64,000 nt of DNA, taken from assembly GCA_022702545.1 (NCBI GenBank), contig JAHRBC010000005.1, forward strand, positions 3,906,001-3,970,000, in the 5' to 3' direction. The stretch comes from Phycomyces nitens (lineage: Eukaryota > Mucoromycota > Mucoromycetes > Mucorales > Phycomycetaceae). Positions 34,576 through 46,346 of the stretch are shown here, piece by piece. A model generated the notes under the pieces. It was not told the DNA's origin. It made no database searches and saw nothing but the letters and a program-made list of their open reading frames with translations. Within the stretch, counting starts at the first letter, position 1, and each line of letters starts with the position of its first letter. A program made the position numbers and the translations under genes.

Positions 34576-36964
34576 ATGGCAGCAACACCCCTTTTGTCGG
34601 TTTCGCGTCGAGCCTTGAATTCAAGAAGTCTAAAGGCAAACAGGCAAGGATACCGAGCAATTTATGGTTCTGTGTTTGCATTATCCTCATCCAATTGACT
34701 TTTTACCAGTATTCGCGCCTCTTACTCTACTGCCACAAAGACCTTTGGCAACCAGGCAATTCTTCCTCGCCTGCCGATCCCTGAACTCGACGCTACTGCT
34801 GCCCGCTATAAACGCTCGCTCTTGCCCTTGCTGTCGGCTGCCGAACATGCCCAGGTGAGCCAAAAGATTGACCGGTTTGTCAAGAAGGACGGTCTGGCCG
34901 AAACCCTTCAGGCACGCATGCATGCTCTGGACGAACAAGAGGCAAAACTTGGTCTGTCATGGCTGGACCGTCTCTGGCTCAACCGCGGCTACCTCGAGTA
35001 CCGTATCCCTACCTTGTTGAATGTCAACTGGTGGAGTCAGTTCCGCGACCATCCCAATGGTCTTGTCGGCCAGGTTCCCGATGGTGTCATTACTGATTTC
35101 CAGATCTCTCGGTCGGCTGGTCTGATTGCCGGTCTGGTTGACTATTCAAACAAGATCAATGAGTAAGTTTATTTTATTTTTCAAAAAAAAAGAGGATCTC
35201 TTGGTTGCAGCCAAGGCTGATTTATGTGTTAAAGGGAGGCTATTCCTGCAGAGGCTTCGAGATCCGGTCCTTTCTGTATGCACCAGATCAGACACATGTT
35301 TGGTACCAGTCGAATTGCTGCCAATCCCCGGGACACCATTGTCACCAGCTGTCCCGCAACTGCCAAGCACATCACAGTCATTTACAAGGACCAGATCTTC
35401 TCTGTAACCGTATTGGGTCCCAATGGAGAAACCGTTCCTCTAAAGACACTCGAAAGGTAAGATTTTTTTGTTTTGTTTTTTTGGGGAATATAATGGGTAA
35501 TTGACTTTGGAACATATATGAAACAGCCAGTTGAGAAATGTAGTCTCGGCAGTCGACCAGCTTTCCCAGGACCAGCTCCAGCCTCCTGTGGGATTGATGA
35601 CTTCGGAACACCGTGACACATGGGGAGAGATCCGTAAAGAGCTCGAAGCCAATCCCACAAACGCAAACACATTTAGCGAAATTGACAGCTCTCTCTTCAC
35701 CGTCTGTCTGGACAACTACAGCTCTCCAGACGACAAGGATCTTTCGCACCGCAACCTTGCTCATGGAAAGGGCGCCCGCAACAGATGGTTTGACAAGGCA
35801 CTCCAGATCATTGTAGAAAGCAACGGTCGTGCGGGTATCAATGGAGAGGTAAATAATTGTCATTAAACAAGGATGTGCTAATCATTATATATATATATAA
35901 CTACTTTAGCACTCTCCTTGCGATGCTGTTGTTCCTCAGCGTACAGTCGAGTCTGTGTTGATGCAGTAAGTAGAGTATAAAAAGTCAATATGTATATTTA
36001 ATGCCAAAAAATCAACCAATCAATCAATCAGAGAGCCTGTTCAGGACAACTTGGCTACATCAAACATCAGCCAATTGCCCACTCCTACCCATCTCCAGTG
36101 GTCCATTTCTGCAAAGACTGGCCAGCAGCTCAAGACTGCACAGGAGAACGCCGACCAGTTGATTGGAGATTACGACAGTGTGCTGTTGCATTATGATGGC
36201 TATGGCTCTGACTTTATGAAGAAAGCCAAGGTCAGTCCAGATGGCTGGCTCCAGATGGCTTATCAGTTGGCCTACTATCGTCAGTACGGCAAGCCTTGCC
36301 CTACTTATGAATCTGCATCCACCCGAAAGTTCTTGACAGGACGCACAGAGACCGTCAGAAGCTGTTCAGTTGAATCTGTTGCCTTTACAAAGGCCTGGGA
36401 CAACAAGGATATTGAGGCAAGTGGCTTTTTTTAGGACATTTACTTGGTGTACAATGCTAACAAGATACCCTTTTATTTATTTTTATAGATGAAGGACAAG
36501 TTGGCCCTGTTTGGCAATGCCATTGCTTCCCAGTCAGAGTACATGAAGGCCTCTTCAAACGGTAAACTCTAAACAAACAAACACATACATCTACATTGTA
36601 CTAAATAAGTCTCAAAGGTCATGGAGTGGATAGACATTTGCTTGGTCTCCGTTGCCAAATGACCCCCGAGGAAGCTGCCTCTGATGAGGCTGCAATCTTC
36701 CAGGATCCTTCTTATTGGGGATCCCAGTACTGGCTCCTCTCGACCTCCAACACCTCTCCAGGCGATCTTTCCTGGGGTGGATTTGGAGCAGTTGTGCCAG
36801 AGGGTTACGGTGCAAACTATGCAATTGGCAAGGAGCGTGTCAAGATGAGCATCTCTGCCTGGAACTCGTGTGCTGACACTGATGCAGCCACTTTCCGCAA
36901 GACTGTGAATGGTGTACTTGATGAGTTTGGACAGGTTGCAGAGGACTATCTTGTCAAAAAGTAA
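34576..36964 (+). CDS. Carnitine O-acetyltransferase
   Basis: A multi-exon choline/carnitine acyltransferase. The N-terminus (MAATPLLSVSRRALNSRS) looks like a mitochondrial targeting peptide. The family body includes LPRLPIPELDATAARY, WLDRLWLNRGYLEYR, MHQIRHMFGTSRIA, LLHYDGYGSDFMKK and SYWGSQYWLLSTS. The catalytic His lies in GINGEHSPCDAVVP (the junction of exons near 35849 and 35911). The enzyme moves acetyl groups between CoA and carnitine for transport between peroxisome, cytosol and mitochondrion. The C-terminus (YLVKK) is not a peroxisomal PTS1, which together with the presequence favours mitochondria. The first intron boundary is uncertain: the best-fitting join is after RAIYGS to TFGNQAILPR. 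Confidence 0.92.
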
Positions 36965-37561
36965 ATTAATGTTATAATTATTCATATTATTATTATTTAA
37001 AAAAAGAGAGAGAAAGTGAAATTGGATTGACCTTTCAAGTATTGTCTTTGAGGATTAGAGGGGTAGTATAACGGAGTACCTTGTTGAGCTTGTTTTTGAC
37101 AACAGGACCGATTGTGGTTGATATGGCTCAATTGGGGAGGGGAGTACAAGGATAGAGAGATGTGTGTGGGTTGATAAGGGGTTTTAATGGCGTCAGTGGG
37201 CCCTGTGAATATGCTCCATTATCCGTGATTGTAGATCAAAAGATTGTCCATTTAATTGAAAGAATACAAATCTTTTTGTTTTCTACTGTCGCGCTTTTGA
37301 CTTTCACTCATTATATAAGACTCGATATCGAAATGTCAATTGGATAGATGGTGCCAAGTATTATATATATAAAAAGGTCTGCTTATCAAAGGGATAATAT
37401 TGTAGTGTGCAAAAATAAAACAAAATAGACACAATTGGAATGGGTCGTGTATATCAGTTGCTGCAGTTTAGATCTTGTGTGTTTATAAATCTGCGAAGAA
37501 AGAGAAAACTCCCCCAGAGGACAATGGCCTTGGAGTCTCTTTTGATGTTTTTTGTTTTTTT
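36965..37561. other. Spacer between convergent genes
   Basis: The 3' flanks of carnitine acetyltransferase and TSC13. No coding or RNA signal recognised. Confidence 0.5.
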
Positions 37562-38696
37562 TTAGGCAATAAAAGGGAACATGGACTTGCGGTTGCGAGG
37601 ATACTCTGGGAAATCCTTGCGGTAGCTCTTGTGCTTCTTTACAGCCCAGACGTACATCTGGCCAGTAGCAACAAGGTTGAAAAGGAAGGCACTCCAGCTG
37701 GTAGACAAGAAGCAGACAGCAGTCCAGGCAATTGTCTCAAAGAAGTAGTTGGGGCAGGACACCAAATCAAAGCCATAGCCATAAGGGATAGCACGAGTAC
37801 GGGTTCCAGGAGGACGGAGGTTACGGAGGGTGATGTGGTTCAAGAGGTTTGAGAATTCAGCCCACTACAAGGCACCATTAGCATGTTTGTTTGTTTGTTT
37901 GTTGTTTTCCTTTTTGCATGTGCTGCTTAATCATTCCAATTTCATCCCTACGGCCTCTCAATTTTATCACTCAAAACATAAAATTACGTACCGCCCAGAC
38001 AGCAATGGTTCCATAGAGCCAGACATCGCTTCTGACAGCAGATGCCTTGCCGGCTCCATACCATGGTCCATAGACCCAGTAGGCCAGGTTGATGCCAGAC
38101 AAGAACCAGTAATGGGCCGAGTTCTTAAAGACATTCATAAAGGGCATCGTTCCATGGGAGAAGCGGTGGACAAATACTGTTTCCAACTCACGCTTCAGGA
38201 AATGAAGCATAACCATGCCATAAACTGCCTTTTGCATGGGGGAGTGTTCGAATGAACCCTTGTAAAAGACGCCAGAGAGATAATAGAACAAGGGATGGAT
38301 GACCAAGGGACCTCCATACTCGATCAAGAAGACTGTTCGCCAGCCAATCTGGGGACCTATATTAAAACCATCATCATCATTATTATCACTATCTCTATCC
38401 CTGACGCGTCCAATTCAAAAGATGCGCTTGGGGTTTGGTGGATGACAATTACCAAGGTCCTTGAAGAGGATGATATCGTTATCCTGGACACCAGACTCTG
38501 CCAATGTCTTGTCAGGGCTCAGAACCTTCTTGTCAGAGTTTGTCAAGCGCTGACGGTCGGGGTAGTACTTTGGAAACTTTGCCTCGAGTGCCTTTGCAAC
38601 CTCAAGCACGGTGACAGTCGAAGGGCTTCCGGCAAGCTCCAGGGTCACTGGGAACTTTGAGGCCTTTGGGTTACGCGATGCGATTGTGATCTTCAT
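37562..38696 (-). CDS. TSC13: Very-long-chain enoyl-CoA reductase (TSC13/TECR)
   Basis: Three exons. An N-terminal ubiquitin-like region (MKITIASRNPKASKFPVTLE to DNDIILFKDLG) is followed by a multi-membrane-span steroid 5-alpha-reductase-type domain: FLIEYGGPLVIHPLFYY, HFLKRELETVFVHRFSHGTM, NSAHYW, then the C-terminal GYGFDLVSCPNYFFE and KKHKSYRKDFPEYPRNRK. The family catalyses the last reduction of each very-long-chain fatty acid elongation cycle in the endoplasmic reticulum, feeding ceramide synthesis. The conserved Tyr and the C-terminal basic motif are present. The start is the first ATG of the ubiquitin-like exon. Confidence 0.95.
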
Positions 38697-38946
38697 TGTG
38701 CAAGAAGCAAAGAGAAGGAGCTGATTTTTTTATTATTATTATTAAGTTTATATAGAGTATGTTATAAGCTCAAGAATTGGGGAAGGCCCAAAATGGACTG
38801 ACATTAAAATAATAATAAAAATAAAAAAAGGGTTGAAGATTAAGGCGTTTTGTTGGGCCTGGTATCGAGGCTGATTATCAGAGCATACATAAAGTGCGTA
38901 AAGCAGCCATTTTTCTATTATTAAAATAATAATAATTATTATTAAA

Positions 38947-38981
<35 letters not shown>

Positions 38982-39044
38982 CAAAATTATTTTTGTTGTC
39001 GTTGTTCCTGCTGTTGTTGCTGTTGTTGCCAATCATCTCGTAAA
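38697..39044. repeat. Divergent promoter with (TTA)n microsatellite
   Basis: Between TSC13 and the next gene. A TTA/ATT tract at about 38930-38983 is followed by a GTTGTTGCTG-rich stretch that abuts the next ATG. Confidence 0.7.
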
Positions 39045-39695
39045 ATGCAAAAGTCCCATCAGGATTCCTACTCACTCTCAACCCTAATGAACCAGCCCAA
39101 AGAACTTGTCCATCCGACTGTTCATCCAACTGTTCATCCTATCGTCTCGCCAAAGGCACGATTACAGACCACAAAACAATCTCCACCCCGGACACCTCTC
39201 CGCCACATCATCCTTCCGGATTCCCATGTCTCAGTATTCTCGCCATCTGCCTCATTCACCAACAAATCTCCACCAAACGACAGCCCAGTCAACAAACCGG
39301 CCTGGACAATAAAAGAATGGCAGGAACTCGAGAGATGCTATGTGACATCCGATCGCGATATCGAAAGGGCCTCGAGAAGCTTCTATCGCCACTATTCACT
39401 CTTACCCAACGAGACCTCTGGTGAGACCAGACAGGAAAAGGAACTGTGGTCCCTGAAGGATGTCCAATGGCGATGTCGCTGTCTCGATACCAATTCCCGC
39501 TTCCGATATGGAAAGCTGCCCTCTGAGCGAGCCCGCATTCCAGACAAGAAGCGCAAACGAGAGGGTGATTCGGTAGAGTCCCCAAAGATAGAGCCCCAGA
39601 CAAAGAGTGAAAATGTTGGAAAGAGACCAAAGCTGTCGGCTACTCGACACAGCAGTAGTTTGATGGAATGGATCTCTGAGACGCTGTTTTCATAA
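39045..39695 (+). CDS. Hypothetical protein with a possible SANT/Myb-like helix segment
   Basis: A single exon, 216 aa. The N-terminal part carries HPTVHPTVHP repeats and Pro/Ser-rich sequence. The middle contains a Trp-bearing helical stretch (PAWTIKEWQELERCY, then ERASRSFYRHYSLLPN and ELWSLKDVQWRCRCLD) with the spacing of aromatic residues seen in SANT/Myb-like domains. A basic nuclear-type signal (PDKKRKREG, KRPKLS) follows. No family is recognised with confidence. A nuclear, DNA- or chromatin-associated role is an inference from composition. Confidence 0.7.
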   Translation: MQKSHQDSYSLSTLMNQPKELVHPTVHPTVHPIVSPKARLQTTKQSPPRTPLRHIILPDSHVSVFSPSASFTNKSPPNDSPVNKPAWTIKEWQELERCYVTSDRDIERASRSFYRHYSLLPNETSGETRQEKELWSLKDVQWRCRCLDTNSRFRYGKLPSERARIPDKKRKREGDSVESPKIEPQTKSENVGKRPKLSATRHSSSLMEWISETLFS

Positions 39696-40323
39696 ACATT
39701 TATTTGGGTAATGTGAAACTGAGCTCCTGCTGTTCTGCACTCTTATCGAATAAAGGATACATTAGGAGGGGGAGGGGAGGGGAGGGGGGGAAGATCCAGC
39801 ATATCGACTTTTCAGTGATGGTGACTTTGAAAGACGGAAATTGAGGTGCCGTCTCCAAGCCACTAAATTTTTATTTTTTGCAAAATAGATATAAAAATGA
39901 CAGTTGGCTGGCGTCCATGTAAAAACATTCTCTTTCTCTTTCCGTAAGTTTTTTTCATATATATTATTATTACTACGATATTTTATTGGCATAAAGTATT
40001 CCGAATGATCGAAAACCTATAACGTCTTAATCTTCCATGTGGATTAAACAAAAAAAACTGATTTAATGAGCCTGACGGAATACTTTATGTTTATAATTTA
40101 TTTTTAAGAACATATATGTTATTTATATATAAAATATGTGACTAAACATCATCTCATTTTATAGGAAACCACACAGTTAAATGTCTTTGCACACCTTTTA
40201 AATAAATATAGTTGAATAAAATAATATAAAAATAAAAAAATTGAAACAAATAAAAAAATCATCATTATAAAAAAAAAATTATAATATTTTATTTGGTTTT
40301 GCTTGCAAAAGTGTTGTTAAATG
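39696..40323. other. AT-rich spacer
   Basis: Contains a G-rich GGGAGGGG tract at about 39764-39790, the inverted-repeat element at 39990-40089 listed separately, and long A/T runs. No gene. Confidence 0.5.
39990..40089. repeat. 100-bp foldback with 14-bp inverted ends
   Basis: CATAAAGTATTCCG at 39990-40003 is repeated in exact inverse at 40076-40089. The interior has a smaller TTAATC/GATTAA pairing. No clear target duplication was found, so it could be a decayed MITE or a simple palindrome. Confidence 0.6.
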
Positions 40324-41340
40324 TTAGAGTTCATAACCAACCAAAACGTAGCCTGGTTCTTGCTGGTATACCGAGGGATGAACAAGTTCAAATCCCATGT
40401 ACATCAATGCACGAAGCATAATGTTGACTAGAAACATTATAATAATTATAATAATTATAATTATTATTTTGCGCAACAGCAAAATGATAAATAATGGCTG
40501 CACACAGATACTGTTCTTTTGCTTACCAGGCTCCTTTCCGTGCTTGTCAATCGCAATCACCAAGGCCTCACAGCCTGTCTTTTCTTCAGCCAGCTCGATT
40601 AGATGCGTAATGCTAGACAATAAATTGTTGTTAATGGGTTGCAATTGACATGTTAATTTGTACCATTGCTGGAACTCGCCATCAGACCAGCCAAGAAGGC
40701 CGATTGAATGGTCACCCGTAAAGGGCGAGCTGAGAAAGACGGTTCGTTGGTAAATAAACGCTTGGGACTCCAAAAGCCCACCACCACCTACTTTGTGCCT
40801 GATTGCAGTGGTGATGGTGAGGATCTCGTGTACGGCCTGGAAAACAGGGCTGGAGGGTGCAAACAGAGAACTGACAAAGTCGTCTGGGACAATCGTGAGT
40901 CACTGCGGACCTTGTTTTTGTGTTTTTTTTTGTATATATATATATATTTTATTATTTTAAAAAAAAATTTATTATGTTACCTTTGGACCTCTTTGCCAGC
41001 TCAACCATCTCACGGGTGTGGTCTGGGGGGCTGTCTGGCACCCTAGACGACATGGTCTGGAGGGGGATGGAGACATCCTTCTTGTGGCTACTGGCGATAA
41101 TCATACGCTTTGTATACTATTGAGTTTTTGCTTATTGGGTTTATTGGGTTTACTAAAGGCAAAATTCTTTTCCTTGGTGTCCTTGGAAAAGATTGTGCTG
41201 GAAGCGTAAAGGAAGATGACGATATTCTTGTCCAGTGCTGCTACTCTTTTTCCTTTTGGACGGTCACTGGGGGGGAATATGGGGTTAGTTGGTGAAGTGT
41301 GGCCAAGAGGGTTCTTACCTGATGGCACGCCCGAAACTAC
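40324..41340 (-). CDS. Ornithine decarboxylase antizyme (5' part and frameshift unresolved)
   Basis: The C-terminal half is antizyme-like: LIELAEEKTGCEALVIAIDK, then IMLRALMYMGFELVHPS and PGYVLVGYEL. Antizyme binds ornithine decarboxylase, sends it to the proteasome and blocks polyamine uptake. Exons read 40324-40427, 40527-40612, 40664-40883 and 40981-41107, all in one frame. Farther 5', exons 41154-41266 and 41319-41340 (SFGRAISDRPKG, AALDKNIVIFLYASS) are open, but after splicing they read into a UAG (CAG TAG C). The downstream frame is +1 to them, as expected of a gene decoded by programmed +1 frameshifting. No initiator ATG was found for these exons within the window's 41.3-41.5 kb stretch. 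A short upstream frame ending TCC TGA C lies near 41610-41690. Identity is good; the 5' model is not. Confidence 0.72.
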
Positions 41341-43245
41341 CTGAAGGAGAAAGGAGGGGGGGGATAACAAAAGATAGGGAATAACAAGGGTGGAATAAAC
41401 AGAGGTTATATATCTGATATATATGTAGCAATATCTCTCTAGAGTCTTTGAAAGAGTAAGAGTAAGAAGAAGAAGAAGCAGAAGAAGAAGCAGAAGGAAT
41501 TCAAAAATATATCGTTCGACAAGAATCGTGAATCTCGATGTCGGAGATTTAAAAAAGTATTTTTAAATATATATATATATATCAAAAAATAAAGGGGAAA
41601 TGCCTGTCAGGAAGACAATGGCGCATGACCGTGAGAGAATGATAAAGTTAAAGAAGTGTGTTGGAAGCAGCAAGACAAGTACATTTTGTGGTCTGATATG
41701 ATTGGTTGCCAGATAAAATTAAATAGCTATTGGGGTGAAATGTAGCTAGATAGGTAACTCAAAAAAAAAAGGACGAGTTGATGGTGATTGGATGCTGGTT
41801 ATTTCTAGAATATTCAGACGCTTTCTTTGATTCTTTCTGTGATGGCCAGTAGTTCTTTACAATCAACAAATAAGCTTTTTTCAAGTGTTGTTGGCATAGC
41901 AACAGAGGCAATTGACCAAGTGTATGATTAATTAATTTATGAATTAATTAAAAAGGGCCTCATTGGCAAGAATTGATTGCGTCCCTTTTGGTTGGTCAAG
42001 AATGTCTGGGATTGTTAATTCGTCCTTGGAGAACATGGTTTAATATGGTTAATCTGTACAGTGGGAAAACTGTATTGGCTCCCTATCACGATAGAATGCT
42101 TGGATGTCCAAAAGCAGCAATGTCCATTCGATAAGAAATGCCTAATATGGAAGAAAGCACCAGTGACCTATTTTACTTCATTTATAAAAGATATATGTAT
42201 ATATATATAAATATAATAAGTGTTAAGACAAGGGCTATATTTAGTATCCTTATCCCTATCAACCAAATATAATCATTATCCTTATCCACTGTTTTGGTAG
42301 GGTTCATTGTGATAGTGGCGTCAAAAAGAGTCATCTACAAGTGATATTTGTACGGCAAAATATTATCCATCTCGGCTAGCCCTCTTGTATGGAACGGTAA
42401 GCGTGTGAACCAATAGGAGAGGACACCAGACAAAAAGTGATACGCCGTAAATGTACATATATGTGTTCTTTTTAATGGTCGTACCAAGCTGTAAACATTT
42501 TAAAGGCTCCTTGCGATGGACACCAAGGGATTTAAAGGGATCAAATCTAGATGTTTGCAAACACTCAAGGTCCCCATATTGACTGCCGATATTTTCAGGT
42601 ACACCCGATGGCCCTAAAAGACTATTGGCTGCAATAAGAGCCATTGTTCTTGTTGTTACTATTATCTGTATACACACTGTGTATAAATAGCCCATTGTGA
42701 TTTGACAGTGTGGTAACATTTCTCAGTAAACGTCATATTCTCGATATTACAGTGTGACATGAATTCAGAGTCTTGTGTGACTATTTATTCTATAAAGTGG
42801 ATTTCCTGAAAGTGCAGCACATTGAATGTCAGGAGTGGTGTAGCTCACATGGTCATGTCGTGTGAGAGTGTTGATAGACTCCAGAAATGAACATAATTGA
42901 TGGTTGAGGCTGGCTTTTGCGATAACGATCATTAACCGGGCCGTATAATAAAGGTATTCATTATTAGAACAAGGGATATCTTTTGCATACCATAAAAGGA
43001 AAGATTGTTATAAGCACAAGTTCATTCAAGGGGCGCCCTGATTAATGTATATGTATTTATATACTGATATATTTGTTCCAAAAAATGGTTTTTTTTTATT
43101 TTTTTATTTTTTTTTAAATCCAATAATATTTATCGGAGAGATAAGAAGAAGAAAAAAAAGTATAAAAGCAAGTGCGTATATTTTAACTTGTTTTCCTATA
43201 ATTAAATTCCTTCTTTTTCCTCTTATCTATAGAACAACAAAAAAA
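41341..43245. other. Long spacer, no supportable gene
   Basis: Holds GAA-type repeats (41467-41495), AT tracts and scattered short frames. A 118-codon minus-strand frame at 42363-42719 has one hydrophobic stretch but no recognisable family. A short upstream frame of antizyme may lie at its left edge. Confidence 0.45.
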
Positions 43246-44569
43246 ATGTCAATCTTGAGCCAAAATCAATTATTACCACAATCAACCGTCAGCATTCAGC
43301 CAGACAGCACTACGACCCTTCGACTCTATAGACAGCAGGCAAAGGCCATTAAATCAAGGTCGCCGATGCCATACGGCATTATTCCAAAGAGAAAGACCGA
43401 ATTGATCCAGGAAAAGACCGTAAGTCTTGGACAGGAGGCTTTTTAGATTGTAAATGCATTGAATTGTACCTAGTTTGATATAATTAAACGACTATATGAA
43501 TAAAACACTATTATTATTATTGTTACTATTATTATTTAAAAATATATATAAAAATATATATATAATAATAATATATATTATTACCAAGCATATTAACCCA
43601 TTCGCCCTCTAGCCAACAGAATCCTGGATCGATCGTGCTCCGTCTGTCCTGATGGACTTGATGATGTCTTTTCTGAACCGAAAGCCACCCACTCCAGCCC
43701 CCCGTCTCGGATTCATGCCACGCTCACCCCCAAAGACTCAGGTCTTTACTTCACCCCTTGCTGTGACAGCCCCTGTCAGTAGCCCAATTGCCTATGATCA
43801 TCATGATGATGACTATGGCCAGGAACCATCAATCAGCTGTCTGAGCACCAGCAGCTCATCGACCAGTTCCTGCGGCAGTCTGTCCAGCTCGGTGGGGTCT
43901 CTGGAGGACTGCCCTGTACAACTGCCACCCAACAATAAACCCAACAGTATGACCACGAGTGCGCTGTCAGACATCCTGTGCGATCATTATATCCAGAGCT
44001 ACTCTGCCTCTGCCTCTGCTGACCCTGCCCTTGAACTCTCTGTCTCGGACAACCTCGACGTGCCACTTGAAACGTTTGGCATGTTTGAGGCACCTTTGCA
44101 TGCAATTGAAACAAATCCCAGGGATGAGAATTGGTACATCTGGGAAATACTCCAGACACCCAAGGAATGGACACGTGTTGACACGATTGAAGACCAGCAG
44201 ACAATAGACCTTGTGGACGACTGCGATTCTGGCTGCTTAGAGACACAACAGAAGAAGCCATCGGAATACCCGGAAATAGTCCCAGCGGCTACACCCATCC
44301 AATCCCATGTCCGAGCCGTCCGAGCCAATGAGTCTCACCTGAGAATGATTGTGGCCGAAGTGAATATGATGCGAGCCAACAAGATCGTCTGTCCCTTGAA
44401 GCCGCGTGCGTTTCTGGCCAAGCGGTCTGACAGGTTTCTCTCCCGCCAGCCTACACCGCTCAGGAACGAGGTCCAGCAAGAGGACACACTTGCTCAAGAT
44501 CGCCTGTCAAGGTCGAGCTCCAGGCTCTATCTCCAGCTCTCGTCTAACCTCTTTAATGCACACGCCTAG
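43246..44569 (+). CDS. Hypothetical Ser-rich protein
   Basis: Two exons (43246-43419 and 43613-44569), 376 aa. The N-terminal exon is basic/polar (LYRQQAKAIKSRSPMPYGI). The second has TESWIDRAPSVLMDLMMSFL, a long Ser/Thr-rich disordered region, an acidic segment with three Trp (ENWYIWEILQTPKEWTR) and a basic C-terminal helix (NESHLRMIVAEVNMMRANK). No family recognised. The intron join ACC|CCA keeps the frame. It is probably a lineage-specific regulatory protein, but nothing in the sequence fixes a role. Confidence 0.72.
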
Positions 44570-44612
44570 TAAGGGACCAAGGAGGCCAGCATACTCCCTA
44601 CCAACCCCACAA

Positions 44613-44643
<31 letters not shown>

Positions 44644-46346
44644 TACTAGAGACAAGTAAATAGGCAGAGCTTATTCAACAATCTCTCAGGCCCTGCTGGC
44701 GGCGGTCCAGGTTCGACAGCGATCGAATGGACTGCGAGGCCAGTCACCCTCGAAGCAATGGCCTTTGATCTTTATACCCCCTCTCTCTAATAGCATATAT
44801 CATCTACACATAGTCCATCTGGACCCTAATAAACAAGCATTATCTATCAATATAGAATAAAATACTCCTTTAATATATTTATAAAGAACTTCTAAATTAG
44901 GTAATAAACATGCAGAACAGGAATTTTTTAGCCAAAATGTCAGATCATTCTTCCTAATGTCCAAAGTTTATTTCTTGTGTCTTTTTCTTTTTCTTTTTTC
45001 TTTTTTCTTTTTTGTCTTTGGTGGGCTTGATAGGAGGACAACGGAATGGGCGATTGATTAGGCCAATCTGTATCTCCAAGGTGCTTCAGGAATACCTTTT
45101 TGCTTGTACACCGTCCAAATGGTTTTCAGTCCCCACCTCTGACTGTGCGTAGCCCCATTTGAAATCAACCCGTCGCACCCACCTTTTTCTACATATGTAA
45201 TATAGATAAGAAACTGTCTATAATCAGCCCCCCCGCATACAAATCAGGCAGTAATCAAAAGAAAAATTATCCTTGTCTTTGCTTATCTAGCCATCTCTTG
45301 TAGGCCACAGTCCAAAAGAAATTGTTATAGCCACAGTGGTTATAGCCACAATGGTTATAGCTGCAACGATTACAGTCAAAATGGCTGCATTGGTCCTAAT
45401 TATATAGTCACAAACAATAATTCTTAATTAAATATATATATATAAAAAGCAAAAAGGTTTATTATACTCATTTCTCAATGACAATATTCATTTAACAAGT
45501 TTATCAAACAAAGCCCTTGTACTCCAAGAAAAGAAGAAGAATATTTTGCGAGTTTCTATCTCTATCGAGGCCAATCTTACCCTCAGCAAGTTTGTAGACC
45601 TTGCTGATAAAAGTCTGCCTAGTGTGCAAACAATTAAACGACGTGCCAATGATGGGTCCAAAAGAGAGTCCTTTGAAAATATCTCAATATCCTGTCAAAC
45701 TCTTTTTTTACCCTTGGTACACCGCTCTTACCAAGCATGAATGGAAGAACTTGGTTTAGAAAGATAGTACAAGAAAATATATCGGATTAGAGGCTTTGAC
45801 TACTAGCCAAGCCAAAGTCTTTATCTAAACCCCTTGAGTATATGTAGAGTGCTCTTGAAAGAAAAAAAGACTTTTTACCAACTCACTGGATGATTTAAAG
45901 GTTGCTTGGGTGGGAGTATGAATAGCTGATAGCTTCACAGTAATTGATGTTCATGGAGGTAGCACAACATATTTTAGAATTCTGATTTTTTATTATATAT
46001 ATATATATATTTCTTAAATATACATCTTTGGCTTCTTTTTCTAAAATATACACTCTATAGCTATATTATTTTCAAAACAATTATTATTATTTTGATTAAG
46101 TACTATGTATATTTGCTGTATTAACTTTACTTTAAATCAGACCTTTAGGTAAATAATTCAGCTTTGGTATTTGTTGAGTCAAGCTTGGAAGATACCAGTA
46201 TGGGCTTGGCTAACGTTTTTGAGTGTCGGTTTTTTCTTGGGTGTCAAAATTGCATGCTTTTCGCTCTTCTTTAAACGTTTTTTCTTCTTCTTCTCCATAG
46301 AGTGTCTATAGCCTATCCATTCTTCCTCAAGACCGAGCGACATTTT
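44570..46346. other. Spacer with (CA)n and a 16-bp tandem repeat
   Basis: (CA)n at 44613-44640. Imperfect tandem copies of GTTATAGCCACAATG at about 45324-45385. Otherwise AT-rich with no supported gene; the short frame at 45546-45740 has no recognised family. Confidence 0.5.

Noticed and set aside
38748..39032. Poly-Ile frame over the TTA repeat
   Set aside because: Translation of a microsatellite.
40712..40903. Frame ending GGG TGA C inside the antizyme exon as the frameshift site
   Set aside because: It would leave an antizyme frame of only about 80 codons, and the overlapping frame is the better protein (FVSSLFAPSSPVFQAVHEI).
42363..42719. 118-codon minus-strand open frame
   Set aside because: One hydrophobic stretch but no family resemblance, poor start context and AT-driven composition; not supported as a gene.
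42838..42900. tRNA-like GTGGTGTAGCTCACATGG stretch
   Set aside because: It resembles an A-box/D-arm, but no GGTTCRAANCC B-box or acceptor pairing follows at the right distance.
44690..44760. GGTTCGACAGCGATC, B-box-like
   Set aside because: No matching A-box upstream and no cloverleaf can be drawn.
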